32,807 nucleotides of DNA from JBCCFK01 sp965262315 (GTDB lineage: Bacteria > Actinomycetota > Acidimicrobiia > Acidimicrobiales > UBA8592), in assembly GCA_965262315.1 (NCBI GenBank), contig CBDHFJ010000091.1:1-32807 (forward strand), read 5' to 3'. Numbering within the stretch: position 1 is the first letter of the stretch; each line of letters opens with the position of its first letter. This document shows positions 24,367 through 32,807 of this stretch, piece by piece. Under the pieces are notes generated by a model that made no database searches, was not told the origin of the DNA, and was given only the letters and a program-made list of their open reading frames with translations. Position numbers and translations under genes: made by a program.

Positions 24367-25203
24367 TTAGCGGCGCGAGCCGCGGGTACGGCGGCGACGC
24401 ACGATCATCTGCTCGGACTGCTTCTTGCGGTTGCGGGTACGTCCCTCGGGCTTGCCCCAGGGCGACACCGGGTGGCGACCACCCGAGGTCTTGCCCTCGC
24501 CACCGCCGTGGGGGTGGTCGACCGGGTTCATGGCCACACCGCGGGTCTGGGGGCGCTTGCCCTTCCAGCGGTTGCGGCCGGCCTTGCCGATCTTGACGAG
24601 CTCGTGGTCGGAGTTGCCGATGGTGCCGACGGTGGCGCGGCAGTCGATCGGGACCCGACGCATCTCGGTGCTGGGCAGACGCAGCGTGGCGTACTCGCCT
24701 TCCTTGGCGACCAGCTGGACACTGGCGCCGGCGCTGCGAGCCATCTTGCCGCCGCCGCCGGGGCGGATCTCGATGTTGTGCACGACCGTACCGACGGGGA
24801 TGTACCGGAGGGGCATGGCGTTGCCCGGGCGGATCTCGGAACCCTGACCGTTCTGCAGGATGTCACCGACCTGCACCCCGTCAGCGGCGAGGATGTAGCG
24901 CTTCTCGCCGTCGTGGTAATGCAACAGCGCGATGCGGCACGTGCGGTTGGGGTCGTACTCGATGGAGTGGACCGTCGCCGGCACGCCGTCCTTGTTCCGA
25001 CGGAAGTCGATCTGGCGGTACTTCTGCTTGTGGCCGCCGCCGCGGTGACGTGACGTCTTGCGGCCGTAGCTGTTCCGGCCGCCGGACTTCGACTCGCCCT
25101 TGACGAGCGAACGCTCGGGCGTGGTCTTGGTGATCTCGCTGAAGTCGGACTGGGTCTGGAACCGGCGTCCGGGGCTGGTGGGCTTGCGTCTGCGAATGGC
25201 CAT
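24367..25203 (-). CDS. rplB: 50S ribosomal protein L2
   Basis: 278 residues, normal length. RHRGGGHKQKYRQIDFRRNK, PGGGGKMARSAGASVQLVAK and the conserved histidine loop AMNPVDHPHGGGEGKTSGGR near residue 225 are present. It is needed for subunit joining and peptidyl transfer. It is 8 nt from rplW and 14 nt from rpsS. Confidence 0.99.
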   Translation of the reverse strand: MAIRRRKPTSPGRRFQTQSDFSEITKTTPERSLVKGESKSGGRNSYGRKTSRHRGGGHKQKYRQIDFRRNKDGVPATVHSIEYDPNRTCRIALLHYHDGEKRYILAADGVQVGDILQNGQGSEIRPGNAMPLRYIPVGTVVHNIEIRPGGGGKMARSAGASVQLVAKEGEYATLRLPSTEMRRVPIDCRATVGTIGNSDHELVKIGKAGRNRWKGKRPQTRGVAMNPVDHPHGGGEGKTSGGRHPVSPWGKPEGRTRNRKKQSEQMIVRRRRTRGSRR

Positions 25204-25211
25204 GATGATTC

Positions 25212-25502
25212 CTAGACGTCGAACAGCTCGATGGAGTCACCCTCGGCGAGGGTGATCAGGGCGCGCTTGGTGTCAGGACGCTGGCCGTAGGTGAAGTTCC
25301 GGCGGTTGCGCTTGCGCTTGCCCTTGCGGTTGAGGGTGTTCACCTTGGTGACCCGGACGCCGAAGATGGTCTCGACGGCATCCTTGATCTCGGGTTTCGA
25401 GGCGCTGGGATGCACCTTGAACGTGTAGACGTTCTCCTCGAGCAGGTTGTAGCTCTTCTCGCTCACGATCGGCTCGATGATGACGTCGCGGGGATCCTTC
25501 AT
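25212..25502 (-). CDS. rplW: 50S ribosomal protein L23
   Basis: 96 residues. IIEPIVSEKSYNLLEENVYT, FKVHPSASKPEIKDAVETIF and KVNTLNRKGKRKRNRRN are typical. In known ribosomes it is the docking site for trigger factor and SRP at the tunnel exit. Its ATG overlaps the rplD stop (ATGA). Unlike its neighbours L4 and L22, it carries no extra domain. Confidence 0.98.
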   Translation of the reverse strand: MKDPRDVIIEPIVSEKSYNLLEENVYTFKVHPSASKPEIKDAVETIFGVRVTKVNTLNRKGKRKRNRRNFTYGQRPDTKRALITLAEGDSIELFDV

Positions 25503-26449
25503 TCTTCTTCCTCCCCGTCAACGTCGACGGCGTCCTCGGCAGCATCGTCGTCCTGCATGCTCGGCGGCAGGCTGAAGCCTGCGGCCTCGGCGGTGGCGGC
25601 GTCGGTGAACCACACCTCCGCGATGGTGCGTCCGTAGAACGGCGACTCCGGCGGGTGATACAACATCGAATCCGCGTTGCCCTTGATGGTGAACTCCGGC
25701 GAGGGAGCGTCGCCGCCCTCGAGCGGATGGGCTGAGCCGGGACCGAACGGGGTGTCGTCGTCGGGATTCGCCTCACCGTCGGCATCGGAGTCGACCGTCG
25801 GATCCTCCATGACGCTGGTCCTCTGCGACGTGCCAGCGGCGGGAGCCACGGGCAGGTTGTCCTTGGTGAACACCACGACGTCGTGGTTCAGGATGTCGTA
25901 GGTGTTGAGCTCGCCGGGGCTGACGACGTGGACGTCCCCCAGGTTCCGGAAGCTCTTCCATGCGGCCTCGTCGACGGGGTCGATCACCACCAGGACCTTG
26001 CCCTCGGCGCCGATGGCGCTGAGCGCCGCCTGCGCGTCCTTGGTCTTCGGAGCGTCGAAGCTCCAACCGTCGACCACGCGGACGTTGCCCTCGGCGGCCC
26101 GGTCCGACAGGGCCGAGTGGAGCGCCAGGCGCTTCATCTTCTTCGGCGTCTTCTGGCTGTAGTCACGAGGCTTGGGCCCCATGGCCACGCCGCCGCCGCG
26201 CCAGTTCGGCACGGTGCTGGAACCAGCGCGGGCACGACCGGTGCCCTTCTGCTTCCACGGCTTGGCGCCGCCACCGCGGACCTCACGACGGGTCTTGGTG
26301 GAATGGGTGCCGGCACGACGGGCCGCGAGCTGCGCGGTCACCACTTGGTGCATCACGGCCACGTTCGGCTCGATGCCGAACACGGCGTCGTCGAGCTCAG
26401 TGGTGCCGGCCTTGCCACCGGCGGGCGTCATCACATCGATGGTCGCCAT
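25499..26449 (-). CDS. rplD: 50S ribosomal protein L4 with C-terminal acidic linker and small domain
   Basis: 316 residues against about 205 normally. The ATG (26447-26449) overlaps the rplC stop (TGATG). The core is normal: VAVMHQVVTAQLAARRAGTH, tunnel loop with GAKPWKQKGTGRARAGSSTV and PNWRGGGVAMGPKPRDYSQK (about 61-100), and C-terminal DILNHDVVVFTKDNLP ending near 204. The extension is an acidic linker (213-252) and a small domain at about 253-296 (TIKGNADSMLYHPPESPFYG, RTIAEVWFTDAATAEAAGF), closing with a Glu/Asp-rich tail. Residues 213-299 match 180-266 of L22 with three changes (E/D, P/E, F/Y). The tail has no His-Asp run. No frame anomaly is seen. The function of the extension is unknown. 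Confidence 0.96.
   Translation of the reverse strand: MATIDVMTPAGGKAGTTELDDAVFGIEPNVAVMHQVVTAQLAARRAGTHSTKTRREVRGGGAKPWKQKGTGRARAGSSTVPNWRGGGVAMGPKPRDYSQKTPKKMKRLALHSALSDRAAEGNVRVVDGWSFDAPKTKDAQAALSAIGAEGKVLVVIDPVDEAAWKSFRNLGDVHVVSPGELNTYDILNHDVVVFTKDNLPVAPAAGTSQRTSVMEDPTVDSDADGEANPDDDTPFGPGSAHPLEGGDAPSPEFTIKGNADSMLYHPPESPFYGRTIAEVWFTDAATAEAAGFSLPPSMQDDDAAEDAVDVDGEEEE
25555..25816 (-). repeat. copy 2 of the duplicated tail segment (in rplD)
   Basis: Partner of 23279-23540, in the same orientation and the same reading frame, about 2.3 kb apart. Most mismatches are silent third-base changes. Such direct repeats could recombine and delete rplB, rpsS and rplW, so they should be selected against unless useful. 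Confidence 0.9.
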
Positions 26450-27102
26450 CAGGAATCGCCTCCTGCGGGAGCCTTCACGGCGTTGCGGATCACGACGGTG
26501 CCGCCGCGGGGCCCGGGGACCGAGCCCTTCACGAGCAGGAGGTCCCGCTCGGCGTCGGCCTTCACGACCTGGAGATTGAGCGTGGTCACCTTGGCGTGAC
26601 CCATGCGGCCGGGCATCTTCTTGCCCTTGAAGATGCGGGCCGGCGTGGCGCACTGGCCCACGGCGCCGGGCTTGCGGTGCACCTTGTGGGCACCGTGGCT
26701 GGCTCGCTGGCCACCGAAGCCGTGGCGCTTCATGGCGCCGGCGAAACCCTTGCCCTTGCTGACTGCGGTGACGTCGACGAGCTCACCGTCGACGAGGGCG
26801 TCGACGGTGATCTGCTGACCGACCTCGAACGCACTCACGTCGTCGAGGCGTAGCTCGACCAGCTTGGTGCCCGGCTCCACCCCGGCCTTGCCGAAGTGCC
26901 CGGCCTGGGGCTGGTTGAGCTTGCCCTCGTCCTTGTGCCCGAAGGTGACCTGCACCGCGCTGTACCCGTCCGAGTCGGCGGTCTTGACCTGCACCACTCG
27001 GCAGGGCGCGACCTTGAGCACGGTCACGGGAACGACACGGTTGTCCTCGTCCCAGACCTGTGTCATGCCGACCTTCTCGCCGACAATCGCCTTGCTCGCC
27101 AT
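26449..27102 (-). CDS. rplC: 50S ribosomal protein L3
   Basis: 217 residues from the ATG at 27100-27102 with GAAGAGG upstream; the in-frame opening 21 codons earlier is not L3-like. KAIVGEKVGMTQVWDEDNRV, AGAMKRHGFGGQRASHGAHK and KMPGRMGHAKVTTLNLQVVK are typical. First gene of its transcript here, because rpsJ, usually just upstream, is cut off by an opposite-strand gene. Confidence 0.98.
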   Translation of the reverse strand: MASKAIVGEKVGMTQVWDEDNRVVPVTVLKVAPCRVVQVKTADSDGYSAVQVTFGHKDEGKLNQPQAGHFGKAGVEPGTKLVELRLDDVSAFEVGQQITVDALVDGELVDVTAVSKGKGFAGAMKRHGFGGQRASHGAHKVHRKPGAVGQCATPARIFKGKKMPGRMGHAKVTTLNLQVVKADAERDLLLVKGSVPGPRGGTVVIRNAVKAPAGGDS

Positions 27103-27336
27103 ATCGATGGCCTCTTCTTCCGTACTTCTTCTCGAAAGTCTCGTCGTCGGTGCGTCTGCACCCACTCACGCGAACGCTCCGCATGGGCACAGCCCAGCGG
27201 AGCGAATCTCGGTTGTGCCGTGTGGTTCCCGGGAAGGCCTGCACGGACGTCGATTTGGGGTGTCCCGGATCCGGCCACAGCCGGTCAGGAGGATCGATCT
27301 CGGTGACCGGACCTGGGCCCAGACACGCAAGGTTCG
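27103..27336 (-). promoter_or_regulatory. long 5' leader of the rplC operon
   Basis: About 230 nt between the predicted promoter and rplC with no supported gene. It can form small hairpins (CCGGC-TGTG-GCCGG; GGTGC-AGAC-GCACC; GGGCACAG/CTGTGCCC). In E. coli L4 represses the S10 operon through the leader; whether this leader acts the same way is untested. Confidence 0.35.
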
Positions 27337-27365
27337 AGCATATCGGTGTCCCGAGCGGATACCAA
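27337..27365 (-). promoter_or_regulatory. putative promoter of the rplC operon
   Basis: Minus strand TTGGTA (27360-27365), 17-nt spacer, TATGCT (27337-27342). The TTGGWW -35 matches those of rplM and infA. Confidence 0.5.
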
Positions 27366-27477
27366 TCTCGCCGGCGCGCCTCCCGGGTGACGAGCCCCCG
27401 GGCAGGGTTCCAAACGATGGTCCCGTTCGTCGGCCCGCCCGAGCCGAGAGGTCCCCGGGCGACCGGGTGACGGCCAG

Positions 27478-27483
27478 TAGCGT
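27478..27483 (+). promoter_or_regulatory. putative -10 box for the leaderless AI-2E-family gene
   Basis: TAGCGT ends 6 nt before the GTG at 27490. This spacing favours the GTG over the TTG at 27484. Confidence 0.4.
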
Positions 27484-27489
27484 TTGGAC

Positions 27490-28644
27490 GTGGCGAACTC
27501 CGAGCCCACCGAGCTGTCGCCGCACGATCGGATGCCGCGCTGGGTCCCGCGAGCGATCGTGTTCTTCTTCGCGACCTTCGCCGGCCTCTATTCACTCTTC
27601 TGGTTGGTCGAGCGGGTCCGTGGGCTGCTGATTCTCATTCTGGTGTCGCTCTTCCTCTCCTTCGCCATCGAGCCTGCGGTCAACCGACTCGAACGGATGG
27701 GCTTCCGTCGCGGCCTCGGGACACTGATGGTGTTCACGGTCGCGGCCGTGGCGTTGGGTGGGTTCGCGTTCGCGATCGGTTCGGTGCTCGCCGATCAGGT
27801 CGCCGCCTTCGTCGACGAGGCCCCCGGCTACATCGCCGACATCGAGGAATGGGCCAACGACAGCCTCGGCATCGAGCTCGACACCGACGAGCTGGTCAAC
27901 GAGTTCCAGGAGGGTGGCGCAGCAACCGACCTGGCCACCCGACTCGCGGGCGACCTCGTCGGACTCGGCACCCAGGCGCTCAACATCCTGCTGCAGATCC
28001 TGACGATCCTGCTGTTCACGTTCTACCTGGTCGCCGACGGGCCTCGCCTCCGGCGCAGTGTGTGCAGCCTGCTGTCTCCGGACCGGCAGATGACCGTGCT
28101 GCGGGTCTGGGACCTCGCCATCGAGAAGACCGGTGGCTACATCTACTCCCGCACCCTGCTCGCGACCGCGTCATTCGTCTTCCACTGGATCGTCTTCGCC
28201 ATCATCGGCGTCCCGTTCCCGCTCCCGCTGGCCTTGTGGGTCGGCGTCATGAGCCAATTCATCCCGGTGATCGGGACCTATCTGGCGGGAGCGCTCCCCA
28301 TCGTCATCGCGCTGCTCAACGAGCCGGTCCATGCACTCTGGGTCCTCCTCGCCGTGCTCGCGTACCAGCAGGTCGAGAACTACGTGCTCGCGCCGCCGAT
28401 CACAGCGCAGACGATGGACGTGCACCCGGCCGTGGCGTTCGGGTCGGTGCTGGCCGGCGCCGGCATCCTGGGAGCAGTCGGCGCACTCCTCGCCCTGCCG
28501 GCGGCCGCCGTGTTCCAGGCGTTCATCTCGACGTACCTCCACGAGCGAGGCTTGGTCCACGAGATCGCCCCCGAGACCGGCCTCCTGGGCGGCGCCCACA
28601 GCGCGCCCGAAGTCCCGAAGCGCAGCCGCTTCCGCCGCGGCTGA
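27490..28644 (+). CDS. AI-2E transporter family (PerM/YdiK-like) membrane protein
   Basis: 384 residues with about seven or eight transmembrane segments: AIVFFFATFAGLYSLFWLV, LLILILVSLFLSFAIEPAVN, LMVFTVAAVALGGFAFAIG, a soluble helical stretch (DQVAAFVDEAPGYIADIEEW), ILLQILTILLFTFYLVADGP, then the paired segments with FIPVIGTYLAGALPIVIALL, AYQQVENYVLAPPI and AGILGAVGALLALPAAAVFQ, which are family hallmarks. The actual substrate is unknown; members include proposed autoinducer exporters and sodium/proton antiporters. It splits the usual rpsJ-rplC junction on the opposite strand. A TTG six bases upstream is an alternative start. Confidence 0.9.
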   Translation: MANSEPTELSPHDRMPRWVPRAIVFFFATFAGLYSLFWLVERVRGLLILILVSLFLSFAIEPAVNRLERMGFRRGLGTLMVFTVAAVALGGFAFAIGSVLADQVAAFVDEAPGYIADIEEWANDSLGIELDTDELVNEFQEGGAATDLATRLAGDLVGLGTQALNILLQILTILLFTFYLVADGPRLRRSVCSLLSPDRQMTVLRVWDLAIEKTGGYIYSRTLLATASFVFHWIVFAIIGVPFPLPLALWVGVMSQFIPVIGTYLAGALPIVIALLNEPVHALWVLLAVLAYQQVENYVLAPPITAQTMDVHPAVAFGSVLAGAGILGAVGALLALPAAAVFQAFISTYLHERGLVHEIAPETGLLGGAHSAPEVPKRSRFRRG

Positions 28645-28663
28645 GCCGCCGCGGGCCGCGTTC

Positions 28664-28692
28664 CGCCGTCGGTCGCCGGGAGACCGGCGGCG
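28664..28692 (+). terminator. hairpin after the AI-2E-family gene
   Basis: CGCCGTCGGTC / GACCGGCGGCG pair over 11 positions with one G-U type mismatch and a 7-nt loop, starting 20 nt past the stop. No T-tract follows. Confidence 0.35.
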
Positions 28693-28781
28693 TGACGGAC
28701 CGATACTGCGAGACGACCTCCGACGGGCTGGCCCCGCTCCCCCACACGCATGCCCTGTGGTGATGGCTGATCGAAAACGCA

Positions 28782-28812
28782 AACGAGCCCCCGCCGGAGG
28801 CGGGGGCTCGTT
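28782..28812 (-). terminator. strong intrinsic terminator after rpsJ
   Basis: A perfect 14-bp stem (AACGAGCCCCCGCC / GGCGGGGGCTCGTT) with a 3-nt loop begins 12 nt past the rpsJ stop and is followed on the minus strand by TGCGTTTTCG. This ends the fusA-tuf-rpsJ transcript. It may also act on the convergent AI-2E-family gene. Confidence 0.85.
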
Positions 28813-28823
28813 CTGCGATTCGA

Positions 28824-29144
28824 TCAGCTCTGCTGGATCTTGATCTCGATGTCGACGCCAGCAGGCAGGTCGAGACGCTGCAGCGAATCGACCGTCTTCG
28901 GCGACGGCTCGACGATGTCGAGGAGACGCTTGTGGATCCGCATCTCGAAGTGCTCGCGAGAGTCCTTGTACTTGTGCGGCGACCGAATCACCGTGAACCG
29001 GTGCTTCTCGGTCGGAAGCGGGATCGGGCCACGAATGTCGGCCTGAGTCCGCTTCACGGTCTCGACGATCTTCTTGGTCGACTGGTCGATGACCTCGTGG
29101 TCATACGCCTTCAGTCGGATACGGATCTTCTGTCCAGCAGCCAT
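28824..29144 (-). CDS. rpsJ: 30S ribosomal protein S10 (NusE)
   Basis: 106 residues. KIRIRLKAYDHEVIDQSTKK, RGPIPLPTEKHRFTVIRSPH, REHFEMRIHKRLLDIVEP and LPAGVDIEIKI are typical. It has roles in the 30S head and, as NusE, in antitermination. Here it is the last gene of the fusA-tuf-rpsJ transcript (8 nt after tuf, strong terminator behind it) and not the first of the S10 operon. Confidence 0.99.
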   Translation of the reverse strand: MAAGQKIRIRLKAYDHEVIDQSTKKIVETVKRTQADIRGPIPLPTEKHRFTVIRSPHKYKDSREHFEMRIHKRLLDIVEPSPKTVDSLQRLDLPAGVDIEIKIQQS

Positions 29145-29152
29145 GCTCAGCC

Positions 29153-30340
29153 TTACTCGAGAATCTTGGTGACGGCGCCGGCGCCGACGGTCCGGCCACC
29201 CTCACGGATGGCGAACCGCAGACCCTCGTCCATGGCGATCGGGTTGATCAGCTCGACGGTCATCTTGGTGTTGTCACCGGGCATGCACATCTCGGTGCCG
29301 TCGGGCAGCTCGATCATGCCGGTGATGTCGGTGGTCCGGAAGTAGAACTGCGGACGGTAGTTCGAGAAGAACGGCTTGTGACGGCCACCCTCTTCCTTGG
29401 TCAGCACGTAGACCTCGGCCTCGAACTTGGTGTGCGGAGTGATGCTGCCCGGAGCGGCGAGCACCTGGCCACGCTGGACCTCCTCCTTGTCGATGCCACG
29501 GAGCAGGGCACCGATGTTGTCGCCGGCCTGCCCCTCGTCGAGGAGCTTGCGGAACATCTCGACACCGGTGCAGGTGGTCTTCTGGGTGTCCTTGATGCCG
29601 ACGATCTCGATCTCGTCGCCGGTGTGGATGATGCCCTGCTCGACCTTGCCGGTCACGACGGTGCCGCGGCCGGTGATCGAGAACACGTCCTCGATCGGCA
29701 TCAGGAAGGGCTTGTCCACGTCGCGCTCGGGCTCGGGGATGTAGGTGTCGACCTGCTCCATGAGCGCCAGGATCTGGGCGGCGGCGTCGCCATCGCCTTC
29801 GAGCGCCTTCAGGGCCGAGACCGGCATGATCGGGGTGTCGTCGCCCGGGAAGTCGTACTCGTCGAGGAGTTCACGAACCTCCATCTCGACGAGCTCGACG
29901 AGCTCCTCGTCGTCGACCATGTCGACCTTGTTCAGCGCCACGATGATCTTCGGGACGCCGACCTGGCGGGCGAGCAGCACGTGCTCACGCGTCTGGGGCA
30001 TCGGGCCGTCGGCGGCGGACACCACGAGGATGGCGCCGTCGACCTGGGCCGCACCGGTGATCATGTTCTTGATGTAGTCGGCGTGACCAGGCATGTCGAC
30101 GTGGGCATAGTGCCGGTTGTCGGTTTCGTACTCGACGTGCGACACGTTGATCGTGATGCCGCGCTCGCGCTCTTCGGGCGCCTTGTCGATGTTCTCGAAC
30201 TCGGTGAACGACGAACCCTCGACGTTGTCGGCGAGCACCTTGGTGATCGCCGCGGTCAGCGTGGTCTTGCCGTGGTCGATGTGTCCCATCGTCCCCACGT
30301 TGACGTGAGGCTTGGTCCGCTCGAACGTCTCCTTGGCCAT
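29153..30340 (-). CDS. tuf: elongation factor Tu
   Basis: 395 residues. GTPase motifs: GHIDHGKTTLTAAI (P-loop), GITINVSH (switch I), DMPGHADYIKNMI (G3), NKVDM (G4), VSALKA (G5). Domains 2 and 3 end in RTVGAGAVTKILE. It delivers aminoacyl-tRNA to the ribosome. Single copy in this window, between fusA and rpsJ. Confidence 0.99.
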   Translation of the reverse strand: MAKETFERTKPHVNVGTMGHIDHGKTTLTAAITKVLADNVEGSSFTEFENIDKAPEERERGITINVSHVEYETDNRHYAHVDMPGHADYIKNMITGAAQVDGAILVVSAADGPMPQTREHVLLARQVGVPKIIVALNKVDMVDDEELVELVEMEVRELLDEYDFPGDDTPIMPVSALKALEGDGDAAAQILALMEQVDTYIPEPERDVDKPFLMPIEDVFSITGRGTVVTGKVEQGIIHTGDEIEIVGIKDTQKTTCTGVEMFRKLLDEGQAGDNIGALLRGIDKEEVQRGQVLAAPGSITPHTKFEAEVYVLTKEEGGRHKPFFSNYRPQFYFRTTDITGMIELPDGTEMCMPGDNTKMTVELINPIAMDEGLRFAIREGGRTVGAGAVTKILE

Positions 30341-30497
30341 TGCTCTTCCTCAGGTTTCTTCTTGTGGCCGACCCCGGTGGTCGGACGCTGTGTTCTCCCG
30401 CCCCGACTGGGGCGGACCTTTCTTCTTGGTGGTCAGGCCACCGGGTTTGGATCGGCCGTGTGGCCGCTCGCTCCCCGCATCGCGGGTCGCTCTGTGT
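30341..30497 (-). promoter_or_regulatory. tuf leader with hairpins
   Basis: The 157-nt fusA-tuf gap holds two clear hairpins on the minus strand: CCCGC-GAT-GCGGG close to fusA, and CCGCCCC-AGTC-GGGGCGG at 30398-30415. Neither is followed by a T-run, so they are more likely processing or stability elements, or Rho-linked control, than intrinsic terminators. A separate tuf promoter could be here but I cannot pick one. Confidence 0.35.
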
Positions 30498-32591
<2,094 letters not shown>

Positions 32592-32720
32592 GACTCTCTT
32601 GGTTTCTCTGCGTCTCTCTGCGATTTCGCTAGCTCGCGAACCGACGCCACGCTGCGGACCCGCAGGCGGCGTATCGGGTGTGGGGGGTGTTCACGATCGA
32701 ACCAGGAAATTCTACGGCCA

Positions 32721-32807
32721 CTACCAGCGGTAGTGGGCGAAAGCCTTGTTCGACTCGGCCATCTTGTGCATGTCTTCCTTGCGCTTCACCGCAGCCCCGA
32801 TGCCGTT
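32721..32807 (-). CDS. rpsG: 30S ribosomal protein S7, C-terminal end (cut by window edge)
   Basis: The last 28 residues and stop: NGIGAAVKRKEDMHKMAESN followed by KAFAHYRW. This is the standard S7 C-terminus, ending in TAG at 32721-32723. Its position upstream of fusA completes the rpsG-fusA-tuf order. Confidence 0.96.
   Translation of the reverse strand, partial: NGIGAAVKRKEDMHKMAESNKAFAHYRW

Noticed and set aside
23279..25816. The L4/L22 repeats as ends of a mobile element
   Set aside because: Both copies are in frame inside ribosomal genes, in direct orientation, with no transposase or target-site duplication between them; a domain duplication is simpler.
27166..27489. Small open frames upstream of rplC on either strand
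   Set aside because: No ribosome binding sites or recognisable sequence; the stretch is better explained as promoter and leader.

Overview
This 32.8 kb, GC-rich window is a chromosomal segment from a member of the Actinomycetota. I would guess class Acidimicrobiia, from the gene order and the small tail domains on ribosomal proteins, but no rRNA is present to confirm it. Nearly everything lies on the minus strand. Read in transcription order (right to left), it runs: 3' end of rpsG, fusA, tuf, rpsJ; the S10/spc/alpha ribosomal cluster from rplC to rplQ, including secY, adk, infA, rpmJ and rpoA; an ABC transporter pair; truA; rplM-rpsI; glmM and an unusually long glmS-like gene; nnr; and the 5' end of alr. 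Two genes are on the plus strand: a degenerate M28-peptidase-like gene (10183-11295) between rplQ and the ABC pair, and an AI-2E/PerM-family membrane protein (27490-28644) that separates rpsJ from rplC.

The work of the region is translation (about 28 ribosomal and translation-factor genes), transcription (rpoA), protein export (secY), nucleotide and cofactor upkeep (adk, nnr), tRNA modification (truA) and peptidoglycan precursor supply (glmM, glmS-like, alr). Genes inside the ribosomal cluster are packed with ATGA or TGATG stop-start overlaps, so translation is probably coupled.

The most interesting feature is a nearly identical tail of about 87 residues on both L4 (rplD) and L22 (rplV), the two large-subunit proteins whose loops form the constriction of the peptide exit tunnel. 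Each tail is an acidic linker followed by a small domain with the pattern IKGN..(x)..YH.P.S.FY..T.AEVWF..A..AEAAGF. L22 also carries a His-Asp repeat encoded by five tandem TCGTGA units. The two DNA copies differ at roughly 31 of 262 bases but at only 3 of 87 residues, which suggests an old duplication held constant at the protein level.

Other points: (1) the rplM and infA operons share a matching promoter and 5' leader (TTGGWW, 18-nt spacer, TANNCT, then TGTCTGCTGG, a GC hairpin and GACCACAC); (2) several genes show a TANNNT box exactly 6 nt before an ATG/GTG, suggesting leaderless mRNAs; (3) the glmS-like protein is about 1143 residues, nearly twice the usual size; (4) between about 13.18 and 18.87 kb, rpsD, rpsM, adk, secY, rpsE and rplR carry some twenty small indels, most of which read as 1-nt insertions between intact codons. 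This cluster is most likely a sequence-quality problem, but the phase pattern is odd.

I saw no rRNA, tRNA, CRISPR array, insertion sequence, prophage or replication origin.
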